This document shows positions 5,699-6,275 of a DNA stretch of 6,275 nucleotides, in pieces. The position numbers were made by a program, and so were the translations under genes. The number at the start of each line of letters is the position of its first letter. Within the stretch, counting starts at the first letter, position 1. The stretch is from an uncultured bacterium (GTDB lineage Bacteria > Actinomycetota > Coriobacteriia > Coriobacteriales > Coriobacteriaceae). The notes below the pieces were generated by a model. That model made no database searches. It had not been told where the DNA came from and was given only the letters and a program-made list of their open reading frames with translations. The DNA is taken from positions 1 to 6,275 of the forward strand of contig CAJMNP010000053.1 of assembly GCA_905214895.1 (NCBI GenBank), read 5' to 3'.

Positions 5699-6275
5699 AT
5701 GAAGACCATCAAGCTTGCTCCCGGTGAGCGCCTCGTTACCAACCAGCTCAACCGCAAGGGTGTGCTGCCGCAAAACATCGTCGACGCCGCCCGCGATATC
5801 GTGGCCAACGTGCGTGCCAACGGCGATGCTGCGGTGCGCGATTACTGCCAGCGTTTTGACGGTGTCGAGCTGCAGAGCTTTCGTCTGCCGCAAGAGCAGA
5901 TCGACGCCGCGCTCGAGGGCCTCGATCCGGCCTTTGTCGCCGCGCTCGAAAAGGCCGCGCGCCAGATTCGCGAGTTCCACCAGCGCGAGGTCGAGCAGAG
6001 CTGGTTTACCACGCGTCCAGACGGAACGATGCTCGGCGTCAAGGTGACGCCGCTCGCCGCGGCCGGCATCTATGTGCCGGGCGGCCGCGCGCAGTATCCC
6101 TCCACCGTGCTCATGAACGCCATTCCCGCCAAGGTGGCCGGCGTCAAGCGTGTGGTCATGGTGACGCCGCCACAAAAGGACGGCCTGATCAGCCCCTATA
6201 CGCTCGCCGCGGCCAAGCTCGGCGGCGTGGACGAGATCTATATGGTGGGCGGCGCCCAGGCCGTGGCCGCGCTGG
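5699..6275 (+). CDS. hisD: Histidinol dehydrogenase, N-terminal part (runs off the window)
   Basis: The first 192 codons of HisD, which oxidises L-histidinol to L-histidine in two NAD-dependent steps, the last reactions of histidine synthesis. Recognisable blocks are Arg-x-x-Gly-Asp-Ala-Ala-Val with Phe-Asp (residues 39-54), Gly-Ile-Tyr-Val-Pro-Gly-Gly-Arg (123-130) followed by Tyr-Pro-Ser-Thr-Val-Leu-Met-Asn (133-140) and Ala-Lys-Val-Ala-Gly-Val (144-149), and the Gly-Gly-Ala-Gln-Ala-Val-Ala-Ala motif (184-191). The zinc ligands and catalytic His/Glu residues of the family lie beyond the window. The full protein is usually about 430 residues, so more than half is missing. The start is ATG 5699 with AGGGG at 5686-5690 and an 8-base spacer. 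It follows hisZ-hisG by 105 bases in the same direction, so it is probably in the same operon. Confidence 0.93.
   Translation, partial: MKTIKLAPGERLVTNQLNRKGVLPQNIVDAARDIVANVRANGDAAVRDYCQRFDGVELQSFRLPQEQIDAALEGLDPAFVAALEKAARQIREFHQREVEQSWFTTRPDGTMLGVKVTPLAAAGIYVPGGRAQYPSTVLMNAIPAKVAGVKRVVMVTPPQKDGLISPYTLAAAKLGGVDEIYMVGGAQAVAAL

Noticed and set aside
3845..6175. A 776-codon open frame on the minus strand covering hisZ-hisG and the start of hisD
   Set aside because: It is antisense to two clearly recognisable his genes in the opposite direction. Its composition (Arg, His, Ala, Gly, Gln rich, no recognisable domain) is what the reverse of GC-rich codons gives, so it is a frame shadow despite its length.

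Overview
The window looks like a chromosomal segment of a gut Actinobacterium of the Coriobacteriia, most likely Collinsella or a close relative. That placement is an inference from three things: moderately high GC, GC-rich third positions in most genes, and a mannose-family PTS cluster directly beside a his operon that begins with a fused hisZ-hisG gene. All supported genes are on the + strand. I see no tRNA, rRNA, CRISPR array, IS element or phage gene.

Region 1 (1-3708) is a sugar-derivative uptake and breakdown cluster. It opens with the last 53 codons of a SIS-domain protein whose C-terminus resembles FrlB/GfrE/GfrF-type fructosamine-6-phosphate deglycases. A strong hairpin plus T-run follows. 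Next come four tightly packed genes for a complete mannose-family PTS permease: EIIA, EIIB, EIIC and EIID. After a second hairpin terminator comes a TIM-barrel epimerase resembling E. coli FrlC (fructoselysine 3-epimerase). The flanking deglycase-like and FrlC-like genes suggest that the PTS imports and phosphorylates an Amadori compound (fructoselysine, glucoselysine or similar). The deglycase would then split the 6-phosphate into hexose-6-phosphate and a free amine or amino acid. The exact substrate cannot be read from sequence.

Region 2 (3709-3877) is a 169-base gap holding a perfect 12-bp stem-loop just before the next ribosome binding site. It contains no gene.

Region 3 (3878-6275) is the start of a histidine biosynthesis operon. 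A single 571-residue protein carries a HisZ domain (HisRS-like regulatory subunit) followed by a short-form HisG catalytic domain. After a 105-base GC-rich gap comes hisD, which runs off the window end.

The most notable points are the probable PTS-linked Amadori-product pathway, the biochemical puzzle of an FrlC-type epimerase paired with a phosphorylating transporter, the HisZ-HisG fusion, and the repeated layout of a stable hairpin placed immediately upstream of a Shine-Dalgarno sequence at three gene starts.
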